DNA of 10,486 nucleotides from Hyphomicrobiales bacterium (GTDB lineage Bacteria > Pseudomonadota > Alphaproteobacteria > Rhizobiales > JAJFHB01): assembly GCA_021775795.1 (NCBI GenBank), contig JAJFHB010000536.1, positions 1 to 10,486 on the forward strand, given 5' to 3'. The notes beneath the pieces are model-generated. The model had not been told where the DNA came from. It worked only from the letters and a program-made list of their open reading frames with translations, and did not search any database. Positions 1 through 6,629 of the stretch are shown here, piece by piece (position 1 is the stretch's first letter; each line of letters begins with the position of its first letter). Both the position numbers and the translations under genes were made by a program.

Positions 1-398
1 AGCAGAGCATCTGCATGATTGGCAACACACCAATCGCTCATGAGACCGTAGCGCGCGCGCCGGGCAGCCTGCTGAACACCTGTCTCGGGCTTCTTTCCCT
101 CCCAGGAAAGCGTCTCGTGAGAAAAGCAGAGATGCTGCGCCCAGGCCGCAACAGATGCCGCTTCATCTCCTGCTTCTGGTCTGAGACCATGATTGACCGT
201 CAGCACACTGATGCGCGGCCTGTTATCTTGCTGCGACCAGAGCCACGCGCCCACCAGATACATGAGAGCAACACTGTCGGAACCGCCCGACACTGCGACA
301 GCCAGATGCACAGCATCTTCGCAACGGGCGAAGCGCTGTTTCAGGTGTCCAGTATCTGAAAGTTCGCTAACCCGACTGTCAGCAGCCTGCACGGCCAT
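1..398 (-). CDS. tilS: tRNA(Ile)-lysidine synthetase TilS, N-terminal part (cut by window edge)
   Basis: TilS uses ATP and lysine to convert C34 of the CAU-anticodon tRNA-Ile to lysidine in the cytoplasm, which switches the codon read from AUG to AUA. The window holds 132 codons read leftward from ATG at 398; the rest lies outside. Seen directly: the N-type ATP pyrophosphatase P-loop VAVSGGSDSVAL (SGGSDS at residues 37-42), followed by VLTVNHGLRPEAGDEA and then a TG-QQAARRARYGLM segment, all in the order found in TilS. The start is inferred. The ATG lies inside the last codons of cpoB (20-base overlap), with no strong Shine-Dalgarno sequence, so translation is probably coupled to cpoB. A shorter start such as GTG at residue 3 cannot be excluded. 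Being last behind pal and cpoB is usual in alphaproteobacteria. Confidence 0.93.
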   Translation of the reverse strand, partial: MAVQAADSRVSELSDTGHLKQRFARCEDAVHLAVAVSGGSDSVALMYLVGAWLWSQQDNRPRISVLTVNHGLRPEAGDEAASVAAWAQHLCFSHETLSWEGKKPETGVQQAARRARYGLMSDWCVANHADAL

Positions 399-1416
399 GT
401 TCTCGTGTCGCTATGTCGAGAATACTTTGCGGGGCATTTGGATATTGTTCCGGAACGCGCTCGAAAGAAGCACACGCCTGATCTTTTTCACCCAGATTGC
501 GCAAGGACATGCCGAGCTTCACAAGACTGTCCGGCGCCTTGTTACTGGACGCATAATCGCGGTAACCGGAGAGAAACGCTGCAGCGGCTTCACGAAAATC
601 TCCGCGCGCATAGTGGGTTTCACCCAGCCAATATTGTGCATTGGGCGCCAGTTCGTGACTGGCATGATCACTGAGAAACCGTTCAAATCCACTCTCGGCT
701 TCAGTGAAGTCGCGGCGTAACAGATCGCTGTAGGCCTGCTGATAGAGCGCATCCGCAGCTCCCGATCCGGCATTGCCATCGCCCAACGGCTGGCTGTCAA
801 CGGAATCGTTCACAGAAGCGAGGGCGTCACTGTTCGGCTCAAGCTGAGACAAAGGCAGTGTTCCCAAAACCTGCGTGCCATCTGCACTGTTCAGGTCTGT
901 TGGGCCTGAGCTGTCACCTGTTGTGGGGTAATGTTCAAAAACGCTGAGATCGCCATAGTTGGTCAGGCCTAAACCATCCTGAAGATCGGCAACCTGAGTG
1001 TTGTCCAGGCTTGACGCCGGCCCGGCATCGCCACGCTGGTCACTTTCGAGTTGCTGAAACCGGTATTCGGCGTCTTCCGAGGACCGGCGCAATTGTTCCG
1101 TCAACTCGCCAAGGCGGTGGTTGAGTTCCTGCACCTGCCCCAGAAGCTGCCGCAACTCTCCTTCAACCTGATCAATCCGCAACGACAGGGAAGCATTGGC
1201 TGCCGGATCGCTGCCGTAATCCTCGGTCGCCTGACTGGTTCCGCCGTCTTGCTCTACACTGTTGAGACGGTGCTCAAGCCGGATGATGCGGTCGTAAAGA
1301 GAATCCCACTGGGTATCGGATTGCGATGATGCCGGCGTTGAATGCACTGCCACCGCTACAATCACTGCGATGCTCATACAAAGCACCGACCGTACGCATA
1401 AGGAGAGCTTGTTCAC
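379..1416 (-). CDS. cpoB: Cell division coordinator CpoB (YbgF), periplasmic coiled-coil/TPR protein of the Tol-Pal system
   Basis: In E. coli CpoB binds TolA and PBP1B and couples Tol-Pal action to septal peptidoglycan synthesis. I place the start at GTG 1416, because GGAG lies 7 bases upstream and the protein then begins MNKLSLCVRSVLCM, a proper signal peptide. The frame stays open to a TTG at 1446, which would add 10 residues and has no such site. The protein is 345 aa. Residues 1-31 are a signal peptide with likely cleavage in the STPASS-Q area. A first heptad-like helix is at about 37-55 (LYDRIIRLEHRLNSVEQ) and a longer coiled coil at about 76-124. A Ser/Asp/Gly-rich linker runs from about 125 to 219. 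The C-terminal tetratricopeptide repeats are at about 220-345 (ALYQQAYSDLLRRDFTEAE, then YWLGETHYARGDFREAA). It is longer than E. coli CpoB because of the second coil and linker. It lies downstream of pal and overlaps tilS. Confidence 0.92.
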   Translation of the reverse strand: MNKLSLCVRSVLCMSIAVIVAVAVHSTPASSQSDTQWDSLYDRIIRLEHRLNSVEQDGGTSQATEDYGSDPAANASLSLRIDQVEGELRQLLGQVQELNHRLGELTEQLRRSSEDAEYRFQQLESDQRGDAGPASSLDNTQVADLQDGLGLTNYGDLSVFEHYPTTGDSSGPTDLNSADGTQVLGTLPLSQLEPNSDALASVNDSVDSQPLGDGNAGSGAADALYQQAYSDLLRRDFTEAESGFERFLSDHASHELAPNAQYWLGETHYARGDFREAAAAFLSGYRDYASSNKAPDSLVKLGMSLRNLGEKDQACASFERVPEQYPNAPQSILDIATREHGRAGC

Positions 1417-1423
1417 CTGTTCA

Positions 1424-1427
1424 CTCC
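1424..1427 (-). promoter_or_regulatory. Ribosome binding site deciding the cpoB start
   Basis: GGAG on the minus strand, 7 bases before GTG 1416. This favours that GTG over the longer TTG start at 1446 and gives a cleaner signal peptide. Confidence 0.65.
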
Positions 1428-1448
1428 AGTCCGCTTGCCGCAGCAAGT

Positions 1449-1477
1449 ACTATACTGTGTTAACTCGCACTCGAACA
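1449..1477 (-). promoter_or_regulatory. Possible sigma70-type promoter for cpoB
   Basis: On the minus strand a TATAGT (1449-1454; 5 of 6 to TATAAT) lies 33 bases before the chosen cpoB GTG. The matching -35 is poor (a TTCGAG-like hexamer with a 15-base spacer), so the call rests on the -10 element and position. It would give cpoB-tilS an extra promoter downstream of pal. Confidence 0.3.
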
Positions 1478-1580
1478 GACCCGCTGAGCCGAGCAAGCTT
1501 TGCCCCTCTCCTGACCGACGGTAACAACACCAAATGCCCAAAAATCAGGACGAAACTTAGGCAGAGGCCCGCAACAGCAA

Positions 1581-1627
1581 CAGGCAACGTCGGCGCCCAA
1601 GTCGGCCAATAGGCCAACGGACGCCTG
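1581..1627. other. Imperfect nested inverted repeat in the pal-cpoB gap
   Basis: CAGGC (1581-1585) pairs with GCCTG (1623-1627). A GTC/GAC pair lies just inside, and an inner GGCC-aata-GGCC hairpin lies at about 1603-1614. There is no T-run next to it on either strand, so it does not look like an intrinsic terminator. It may fold in the pal-cpoB transcript, but the pairing is broken and could be chance. Confidence 0.2.
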
Positions 1628-1648
1628 ACACACCTGCAAAATGCTGAG

Positions 1649-2137
1649 CTACGACTGCCCGCCGGAAGTTATGAGTGTCACCGCACGGCGGTTCTGTGAC
1701 CAGCATGATTCAGCATCGCACAACGCCACAGGGCGTTCTTTACCGTACGCGATTGTATCGACACGCGAGGGATCTATGCCCTGGCTGACCAGAAACGCCT
1801 TGGTCGTGTTACCGCGCCGCGCAGAGAGCGCGATGTTGTATTCGCGCGTTCCACGCTCATCCGCATGACCCTCAACCTGTATCCGCACGCTGGGATAGAG
1901 TTTCAGCCAGGCAGCCTGACGCCGCAATGTCTCTTTTGCTGATTCCGTCAGTGTGGTCTGATCAGTCTGGAAAAAGACCCGATCTCCCACATTGACGATA
2001 AAGTCACGCTCTGACCCTGGCGTTGCCGGCTCTGCGGCAACGGTTTCCGTCACATCCTCTTCACTGGATGTACAGGCAGCGACAAACAACAATGCAAAAC
2101 TGAGGAATACTGCCCTAAGGACCGCAAACCGAATCAT
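1649..2137 (-). CDS. pal: Peptidoglycan-associated lipoprotein Pal
   Basis: Pal is an outer-membrane lipoprotein that binds peptidoglycan and TolB and holds the outer membrane to the wall at the division site. The protein is 162 aa from ATG 2137. A TTG three bases earlier is open, but AAGGAG is 8 bases before the ATG, the better spacing. Seen directly: an N-terminal hydrophobic signal and lipobox VAAC with the lipidated Cys at residue 22, then a Thr/Glu/Ala linker. The OmpA-like domain spans about 45-160, with the signature GHADERGTREYNIALSARR. D93 and R108 are at the positions that contact diaminopimelate in this fold. Two cysteines (C140, C145) lie in the ALCDAESCWSQNRRA segment and may form a disulfide (inference). 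It follows tolB after a 172-base gap and precedes cpoB, the normal tol-pal order. Confidence 0.97.
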   Translation of the reverse strand: MIRFAVLRAVFLSFALLFVAACTSSEEDVTETVAAEPATPGSERDFIVNVGDRVFFQTDQTTLTESAKETLRRQAAWLKLYPSVRIQVEGHADERGTREYNIALSARRGNTTKAFLVSQGIDPSRVDTIAYGKERPVALCDAESCWSQNRRAVTLITSGGQS

Positions 2138-2142
2138 CAATC

Positions 2143-2309
2143 AAACTCCTTCGACGACGAGCATGGGCATCTACACGACGATATTGGCACACGATGTACA
2201 TAAACGTGAGGCAAACTGTCACAGCTTCCCTCAAATGCGCATCGCGAACATCTGACTTGTAGTGAATATATGGCCCTGTGCCGCGTTAACTCAGACTATT
2301 CGCTCACAC
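2143..2309. other. tolB-pal intergenic region
   Basis: This stretch carries the strong pal ribosome binding site (AAGGAG on the minus strand). I found no convincing promoter with both hexamers well spaced, and no hairpin followed by a T-run. A TATATT on the minus strand near 2267-2272 could be a -10 element, but it lacks a good -35. pal is probably transcribed by read-through from tolB, although a gap this long leaves room for a separate start site. Confidence 0.4.
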
Positions 2310-3713
2310 TTAATTCATCAAGGGCGACCACGCCGGATCTGACGCGAAATTCGTCGTATCCACTTCCCGCTCATTCCGGCCGGTCAAGTCAACCGACCAC
2401 AATCGCGGCCCACCGTGTTCGCCGCGTGACTCCCGGAAGAACATGAGCACACGCCCATTCGGAGACCACGTCGGACCTTCATTGTGATAACCCTCGGTTA
2501 ATATTCTCTCACCAGAGCCGTCAGCTTTCATTACACCTATTAAAAATCGTCCGTTCAACAATTTCGTGAAGGCAATGAGATCACCGCGCGGCGACCAGAC
2601 AGGTGTCGAATAGCGGCCATCGCCATATGATATGCGGCGCTGGTCTGAGCCATCCGAATTCATCACGTATATTTGCTGTGATCCGCTGCGGTCTGACTCA
2701 AAGGAAATCTGTGAACCATCCGGCGCGAAAGACGGGGCCGTGTCGATTGCCGGCGTATTCGTCAACCGTTGCGTCCGCCGTGTCTGCAGCTCCATCGTGT
2801 AGATGTTGGCATTGCCACCCTGCTGCAAGGACATGATGACCTGCAAGCCATCAGGAGAAAACCGCGGTGAGAACGTCATTCCCGGAAACTCACCCACAAC
2901 CTGCTGCTGGCCGGTCTCGATGTTGTAGAGATACACGCGAGGCTCGCCGCTGGCGTAAGACATATAGGTGATTTCTTGCGAGCGCGGGTTGAAACGCGGC
3001 GTCAGAACCAGATGTTCCCCATCTGTCAGGCGACGAAAATTAGCGCCGTCCTGATCCATCATGGCGAGGCGTTTTACGCGTTCGTTTTTCGGTCCGGTTT
3101 CTTCAATGAACACCACGCGCGAATCGAAATAGCCGGTTTCACCCGTGAGACGTTCGTAAATCGCATCGGATATCAGGTGGCTGATGCGCCGCCAGTTGCG
3201 CGGCGTCGTAAAGAACTGAAACCCTGTCATCTGTTGCTGCGCCAGCACATCCCAGAGTCTGAATTCGGCTTTCAAACGGCCGTCACTCTCAAGCGTAATC
3301 CGACCGGTTACCAGAGCTTGTGCATTGATAATGCGCCAGTCACCGAACCTCGGTTGCGCATTGAAATCAGAGATACGCTCAATGAAGGCATCCTGGCTGA
3401 TGGCTTCAAACAAGCCTGAATTAGTCAGGTTATTGTTGATAACACTGACAATGTCGGTGGCGTATTCCTGGCCTCTTGAGTCACTGCTGAGGAAGCCGGA
3501 TATCGCGATGGGCAACGGTTCGATAGTACCTCGGGTAATATCGATCTCGATCAGGGCCGATGCTCGTTGATCCGTCGCAATGACGAAGCACGCAGCCAGC
3601 AAAACCACTGCCAGGGCCGGCTTGATAAAGCGATTCCAAAGTGCCGCACTATTAGTCATCATCAAATTCCCCAGAACTCGCCCCATAAAACGTCTTGATG
3701 CTGATAACCGCAT
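2310..3713 (-). CDS. tolB: Tol-Pal system periplasmic beta-propeller protein TolB
   Basis: TolB is a periplasmic protein that binds Pal and, through its N-terminal strand, TolA. The longest reading is 467 aa from ATG 3713, which overlaps the tolA stop by one base (TGATG). ATGs at 3662 and 3659 would give about 449 aa with a more ordinary 35-residue signal peptide, so the true start is uncertain. The hydrophobic signal [16 protein letters not shown] ends in ASA at about residue 53, with the mature protein starting LIEIDITRG. The N-terminal domain spans about 55-190. Residues 195-467 are a PD40-type six-bladed propeller; blade motifs seen include [44 protein letters not shown] and [13 protein letters not shown]. 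It sits between tolA and pal as expected. Confidence 0.96.
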   Translation of the reverse strand: MRLSASRRFMGRVLGNLMMTNSAALWNRFIKPALAVVLLAACFVIATDQRASALIEIDITRGTIEPLPIAISGFLSSDSRGQEYATDIVSVINNNLTNSGLFEAISQDAFIERISDFNAQPRFGDWRIINAQALVTGRITLESDGRLKAEFRLWDVLAQQQMTGFQFFTTPRNWRRISHLISDAIYERLTGETGYFDSRVVFIEETGPKNERVKRLAMMDQDGANFRRLTDGEHLVLTPRFNPRSQEITYMSYASGEPRVYLYNIETGQQQVVGEFPGMTFSPRFSPDGLQVIMSLQQGGNANIYTMELQTRRTQRLTNTPAIDTAPSFAPDGSQISFESDRSGSQQIYVMNSDGSDQRRISYGDGRYSTPVWSPRGDLIAFTKLLNGRFLIGVMKADGSGERILTEGYHNEGPTWSPNGRVLMFFRESRGEHGGPRLWSVDLTGRNEREVDTTNFASDPAWSPLMN

Positions 3714-4594
3714 CAGCCCTCAGCCATGAACCGAGGATCAAAATTCAGAATAATTTCCTGCCACGCATCGTATTTTTCTGCCGGCATATCGTATGGCTGA
3801 CATTGCAGAACGGCCCGGCGTGCTCGCTCTGAAGCGGCGCGAAACTGTGACGTTCCTTCTGTATTCAGCACTTCAAGTTCTCCATCGACCGCACCGTTCT
3901 GCGTCAGATAAATTCTCATTCTGACAAGCAGTGAATCCGCCCCAACCACGCCAATGACCGGGTTCCAGCAGCGTTCAATCTGGCGAATAAACGCATCGCG
4001 TTCATCGCCTGTGAGCGCGACGTCCGTGCCAGTGAAATTCGCTTCATCAGCCTGGTCCTGCTGTCCCGAATCTGTCGTTTCGGGGGGCGGCGCTGCGCGA
4101 TCTTCTTCTTCACTCTTATCCAGTAAAGCAGCGATTCTGTCGAGATCAAGAACCGTTTCCTCTGGCTCCACGCGCGGCGGAGGCGTTGGTTTTTGCTGCG
4201 GCAACGGGTACGCCGCTTCATCAATCAGTTCCGGCTCAGGTTCCGGCTCGACTTCTGGAACGGGCTCGGGCTCCGGTTCAGGTGGTACGGGTTCAGGCAC
4301 AGGCTCTGGAAGTGCCGCAACCGGTTCGGGTTCCGGCGCCGGTTCTGCTTCCGGTTCCGGCGGCCTTTCTTCCTGCACTTCCGTCTCTGTCACTGGCTCA
4401 GGCGCGGCCTCAACAACTTCTTCGGCAGTCTCGCTTTGCGCCCGCATTTGTTGGTATTCTTCATAGGTCACAACGTTCACAGGTACCGATTCCTGCTCCG
4501 TGACCTCAAATTCTTCAGGCTCCGGCAAAGCAAGAGCCGCCGACAATAATATTGCCGTATGCAATCCAACAGATATGGGCAAGCTCAAGCGCAT
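3713..4594 (-). CDS. tolA: Tol-Pal system inner-membrane anchored protein TolA
   Basis: TolA is anchored in the inner membrane by TolQ/TolR and spans the periplasm to reach TolB/Pal. The protein is 293 aa, with ATG at 4594 and GGAG 10 bases upstream. Residues 6-23 form a single N-terminal membrane helix with an S8-xxx-H12 pair like that in TonB/TolA anchors. Residues about 60-145 are a proline/glutamate-rich rod of repeated [10 protein letters not shown] units, unlike the long Ala/Lys helical domain of E. coli TolA and more like the TonB linker. Proline triplets occur at 138-140 and 169-171. Residues about 200-293 are the globular TolA/TonB C-terminal domain ([11 protein letters not shown], then [19 protein letters not shown]), with two cysteines (C209, C265) that could form a disulfide. 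It is 28 bases after tolR and one-base coupled to tolB. Confidence 0.93.
   Translation of the reverse strand: MRLSLPISVGLHTAILLSAALALPEPEEFEVTEQESVPVNVVTYEEYQQMRAQSETAEEVVEAAPEPVTETEVQEERPPEPEAEPAPEPEPVAALPEPVPEPVPPEPEPEPVPEVEPEPEPELIDEAAYPLPQQKPTPPPRVEPEETVLDLDRIAALLDKSEEEDRAAPPPETTDSGQQDQADEANFTGTDVALTGDERDAFIRQIERCWNPVIGVVGADSLLVRMRIYLTQNGAVDGELEVLNTEGTSQFRAASERARRAVLQCQPYDMPAEKYDAWQEIILNFDPRFMAEG
4225..4395 (-). repeat. Low-complexity Pro-Glu repeat region within tolA
   Basis: This DNA stretch is dominated by repeated GAACC(G/T)GA-type units on the coding strand and encodes alternating Pro-Glu/Pro-Val residues (TolA about 67-124). On the other strand it reads as an apparent Gly-Ser repeat ORF, which is a shadow. 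Such tracts expand and contract easily, so the length may vary between strains. Confidence 0.75.
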
Positions 4595-4622
4595 ACGATT
4601 TCCGCTCCAGGCCGGATCCGGC

Positions 4623-5072
4623 CTATTGCTGGTCCTCCAGTTGAGTTACGAGCCCGATCTGGGTGAAGCCAGCCGCACTGATCGTTCCCATGACTTTCAT
4701 GACAGTTCCATAATCCACGTCACTGTCGCCGCGCACGAAGATGCGTTCTTCGTAACCGCTGTCACTAATCGCAAGCAATCTTGGCACAAGTTCGTCAAAC
4801 TCGACTTCCGTGTCCTGAATGAATATCCGGCCTTCCCCATCAACCGAGATGGACAGCGGCTCGCTGTCCCCTTGCAGCGGGTTGGCCTGCGTTTCAGGAA
4901 GTTCGATCGGCACACCAACCGTCAACAAAGGAGCCGTCACCATAAAGACGATCAGAAGCACCAGCATGACATCGACAAAAGGTGTCACGTTGATCTCCGA
5001 CATAGGCATATGGCGCCCCGAGCGCCGGCGGCGACCACCGCCCGAACTTGCCCCTGCCGTCGACATTCCCAT
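4623..5072 (-). CDS. tolR: Tol-Pal system proton channel subunit TolR (ExbD/TolR family)
   Basis: TolR pairs with TolQ to make the proton-conducting motor that energises TolA. The protein is 149 aa; ATG 5072 has AGGAG 6 bases upstream, overlapping the tolQ stop region. The cytoplasmic N-terminus is Gly/Arg-rich (GGGRRRRSGRH). One membrane helix spans about 32-52, with the family motif INVTPFVDVMLVLLIVFM. D34 in that helix is the conserved proton-carrying aspartate (D23 in E. coli). The periplasmic domain spans about 58-149 and includes IFVRGDSDVDYGTVMKVM. Its start lies 9 bases after the tolQ stop, so the two motor subunits are almost certainly co-translated. Confidence 0.97.
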   Translation of the reverse strand: MGMSTAGASSGGGRRRRSGRHMPMSEINVTPFVDVMLVLLIVFMVTAPLLTVGVPIELPETQANPLQGDSEPLSISVDGEGRIFIQDTEVEFDELVPRLLAISDSGYEERIFVRGDSDVDYGTVMKVMGTISAAGFTQIGLVTQLEDQQ

Positions 5073-5081
5073 GACGTACTC

Positions 5082-5783
5082 CTAAACCTGTTCATCCAGT
5101 TGCCGCGACACGATGGCGGCAAATTCATCAGCGAAGTTTTCCATGCGGCTCCCGTGCCGGGAGAGATCGGTTGCAAACTTGTTGTAGAAGATCACCGCTG
5201 GTATGGCCGCAAGAAGGCCCAATGCGGTGGCAAATAGTGCTTCTGCAATACCCGGTGCCACAACCGCAAGATTTGTACTTTCACTGGCGGCAATGGCCTG
5301 AAAACTGCTCATGATGCCCCACACCGTTCCAAACAGGCCGATAAACGGAGCCGTTGAGCCAACGGTTGCCAGAAACAGAAGCCGGCGTTCAAGCCTTGAT
5401 ATTTCCTTCTGGATCGTAACATCCATTACTTTTTCGATACGCATCTGCACGCCGGCAAAGCCACGCCGGGCGGTGGCACCCTGGCTGCGCTTCCATTCAC
5501 GCATTGCCGCCATGAAAATCGCCGGCAGGGCCTGGTTCGACTTTGGCCCCAGATTGGCATAAAGCTCTTCCAGCGACTGTCCCGACCAGAATTGCTGTTC
5601 GAAGCTATTGGTCGAGCTGCGCAGGTTTCTGAACGTAAATACTTTCTCGAATATGATGCCCCACGTCCAAACGGACGAAAGCATCAATCCGACAATGACC
5701 AGCTTCACGACGATATGCGCTTGCAAAAACAGCGATATCAACGAGAAGTCGCCTTCCGGCGCAGCGATCAGGCTGGGATCCAT
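5082..5783 (-). CDS. tolQ: Tol-Pal system proton channel subunit TolQ (ExbB/MotA family)
   Basis: TolQ is the multi-pass inner-membrane subunit that surrounds the TolR helices and drives TolA with the proton gradient. The protein is 233 aa; ATG 5783 has GAGG 7 bases upstream. Three membrane segments are seen at about 23-44, 135-158 and 173-200, with a large cytoplasmic loop between the first two. The signature STAPFIGLFGTVWGIMSSF at 143-161 and the third-helix segment GIAEALFATALGLLAAIP carry the conserved polar threonines (T144, T186) that line the proton path in this family. It is the first gene after a 363-base leader with a candidate promoter and hairpin, so it probably starts a transcript of its own as well as receiving read-through from ybgC. 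Confidence 0.97.
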   Translation of the reverse strand: MDPSLIAAPEGDFSLISLFLQAHIVVKLVIVGLMLSSVWTWGIIFEKVFTFRNLRSSTNSFEQQFWSGQSLEELYANLGPKSNQALPAIFMAAMREWKRSQGATARRGFAGVQMRIEKVMDVTIQKEISRLERRLLFLATVGSTAPFIGLFGTVWGIMSSFQAIAASESTNLAVVAPGIAEALFATALGLLAAIPAVIFYNKFATDLSRHGSRMENFADEFAAIVSRQLDEQV

Positions 5784-5818
5784 GTAGCGGCCTCGTAACT
5801 ATCTGCCAAATGCGTGCA

Positions 5819-5857
5819 CGGTCGATACCAGAAAGACCAAAAGGTCAGCATCGACCG
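5819..5857 (-). promoter_or_regulatory. Hairpin in the tolQ leader
   Basis: A perfect 8-base inverted repeat CGGTCGAT (5819-5826) / ATCGACCG (5850-5857) encloses a second 4-base pair GACC (5835-5838) / GGTC (5843-5846) around a four-base loop. On the minus-strand transcript it would end 35 bases before the tolQ start codon. No T-run follows, so it is not an intrinsic terminator. It could be a folded leader element affecting stability or translation, or an operator. The function is inferred. Confidence 0.5.
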
Positions 5858-5972
5858 GAGACGTATTAAATCCATTCGGATACAATCGAACTCGGTTACT
5901 CACTCGCCCCGCACCAAAACAATTGCGCACTGCCACTTCCCGTCCGCCTCCTCGGCGCCACCAGAATCTGCA

Positions 5973-6000
5973 TGCATAAAGGCGCACAGACTGTGGTCAA
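5973..6000 (-). promoter_or_regulatory. Possible sigma70-type promoter for tolQRAB
   Basis: On the minus strand TTGACC (5995-6000; 5 of 6 to TTGACA) is followed after 16 bases by TATGCA (5973-5978), a poor -10. It would give a leader of about 180 bases that includes the hairpin at 5819-5857. The -35 is good and the -10 weak, so the call is tentative. Confidence 0.3.
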
Positions 6001-6099
6001 ACTAGGGCATGGCAGACGCATTAAATGACGCCAGGGCACTTCACCCGCCTCGCCGGCTCTGTTGATCATATGTCCTGTTGAATGACAACCCTTTGAAAG

Positions 6100-6114
6100 T
6101 TAACGGAAGGTTAC
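6100..6114. promoter_or_regulatory. Near-match CtrA-type box upstream of tolQ
   Basis: TTAA (6100-6103), seven bases, then TTAC (6111-6114): 7 of 8 positions of the CtrA consensus TTAA-N7-TTAA. It lies about 317 bases before tolQ. A one-mismatch site is expected a few times by chance in 10 kb, so the support is weak. Confidence 0.2.
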
Positions 6115-6146
6115 CCGGAGCCGAATTAGACCGAAAAAGAGGTGTC

Positions 6147-6629
6147 TTAAGGCGATTCATTCAGATGCGCCTGAAAGCGCGCCCTCATATCGTCGGGAAG
6201 ACGCCGGGGTCGCCCCTCACCATCGATCAATGCTGCCTTCAGGTCTGCAGAGAACAATAGCTGTGCCTCTCTGAACACCTCCTGAACGAGATCGAAGCGC
6301 GCACCTCCCAATGAAACAAACCGGGTATGGACCTCGATCACATCGTCTATCCGGGCGGGCGCATGAAATCGCGTGTTCATGGCCGTGACGACAAATCCCA
6401 GACGCTGGCGGCTTTCCGGGTGATCGAACAGCTCCGCGTGATGCACGCCGATCAGCCTCAGAAAGTCAGAGCGTCCCCGTTCACAATATCTGAGGTAGTT
6501 GGCGTGATAGACCGCACCAGAAAAATCCGTGTCTTCGTAGTAAATGCGAACCGGCAGAAGATGCACGCCATTTTCAATCCGCCCTGCAAGGTCAGGCCAG
6601 GCCCCGGTGCCGCTTACAGTTTCATTCAT
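6147..6629 (-). CDS. ybgC: Tol-Pal system-associated acyl-CoA thioesterase YbgC
   Basis: YbgC is a cytoplasmic hotdog-fold thioesterase that hydrolyses acyl-CoA or acyl-ACP thioesters and is encoded with tol-pal in most proteobacteria. Its link to Tol function is not settled. I chose ATG 6629 (160 aa), which overlaps the ruvB stop by 8 bases (ATGAATGA). A frame extension to 6689 would add 20 residues inside ruvB and is unlikely. No strong Shine-Dalgarno sequence is seen, which fits coupling to ruvB. The 4-hydroxybenzoyl-CoA thioesterase signature [19 protein letters not shown] is at about 27-45, with D35 the expected catalytic Asp. The core continues through [19 protein letters not shown]. 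The C-terminus is Arg/His-rich and variable. Confidence 0.95.
   Translation of the reverse strand: MNETVSGTGAWPDLAGRIENGVHLLPVRIYYEDTDFSGAVYHANYLRYCERGRSDFLRLIGVHHAELFDHPESRQRLGFVVTAMNTRFHAPARIDDVIEVHTRFVSLGGARFDLVQEVFREAQLLFSADLKAALIDGEGRPRRLPDDMRARFQAHLNESP

Larger units (their letters stand above)
5784..6146. other. Intergenic region between ybgC and tolQ, probable tolQ promoter and leader
   Basis: This is the longest gene-free stretch here (363 bases). It contains, in minus-strand order, a near-match CtrA-type box, a possible promoter and a strong inverted repeat close to tolQ; each is listed separately. It also holds a 57-codon ATG frame on the minus strand (5896-6069) with no protein-like character. 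I see no hairpin with a T-run after ybgC, so read-through from ruvB-ybgC is possible. Confidence 0.6.

Noticed and set aside
1414..1497. Short TTG leader-peptide frame ending over the cpoB start codon, preceded by AGGAGAGGGG
   Set aside because: The ribosome-site-like purine run is tempting, but the 27-residue product has no attenuator features (no repeated codons, no terminator), and the possible cpoB -10 falls within it.
3954..4466. Plus-strand frame coding a Gly-Ser repeat protein opposite tolA
   Set aside because: It is the antisense reading of the TolA Pro-Glu repeats; TolA has a full domain structure and operon context, while the Gly-Ser frame has none.
5799..5987. 62-codon minus-strand frame ending just before tolQ
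   Set aside because: GTG start without a ribosome site, odd composition, and it runs through the hairpin; best explained as non-coding leader.
5896..6069. 57-codon ATG frame on the minus strand in the ybgC-tolQ gap
   Set aside because: An AGGA sits too close to the ATG, and the product has no hydrophobic pattern, domain or sensible composition. Kept only as part of the leader description.
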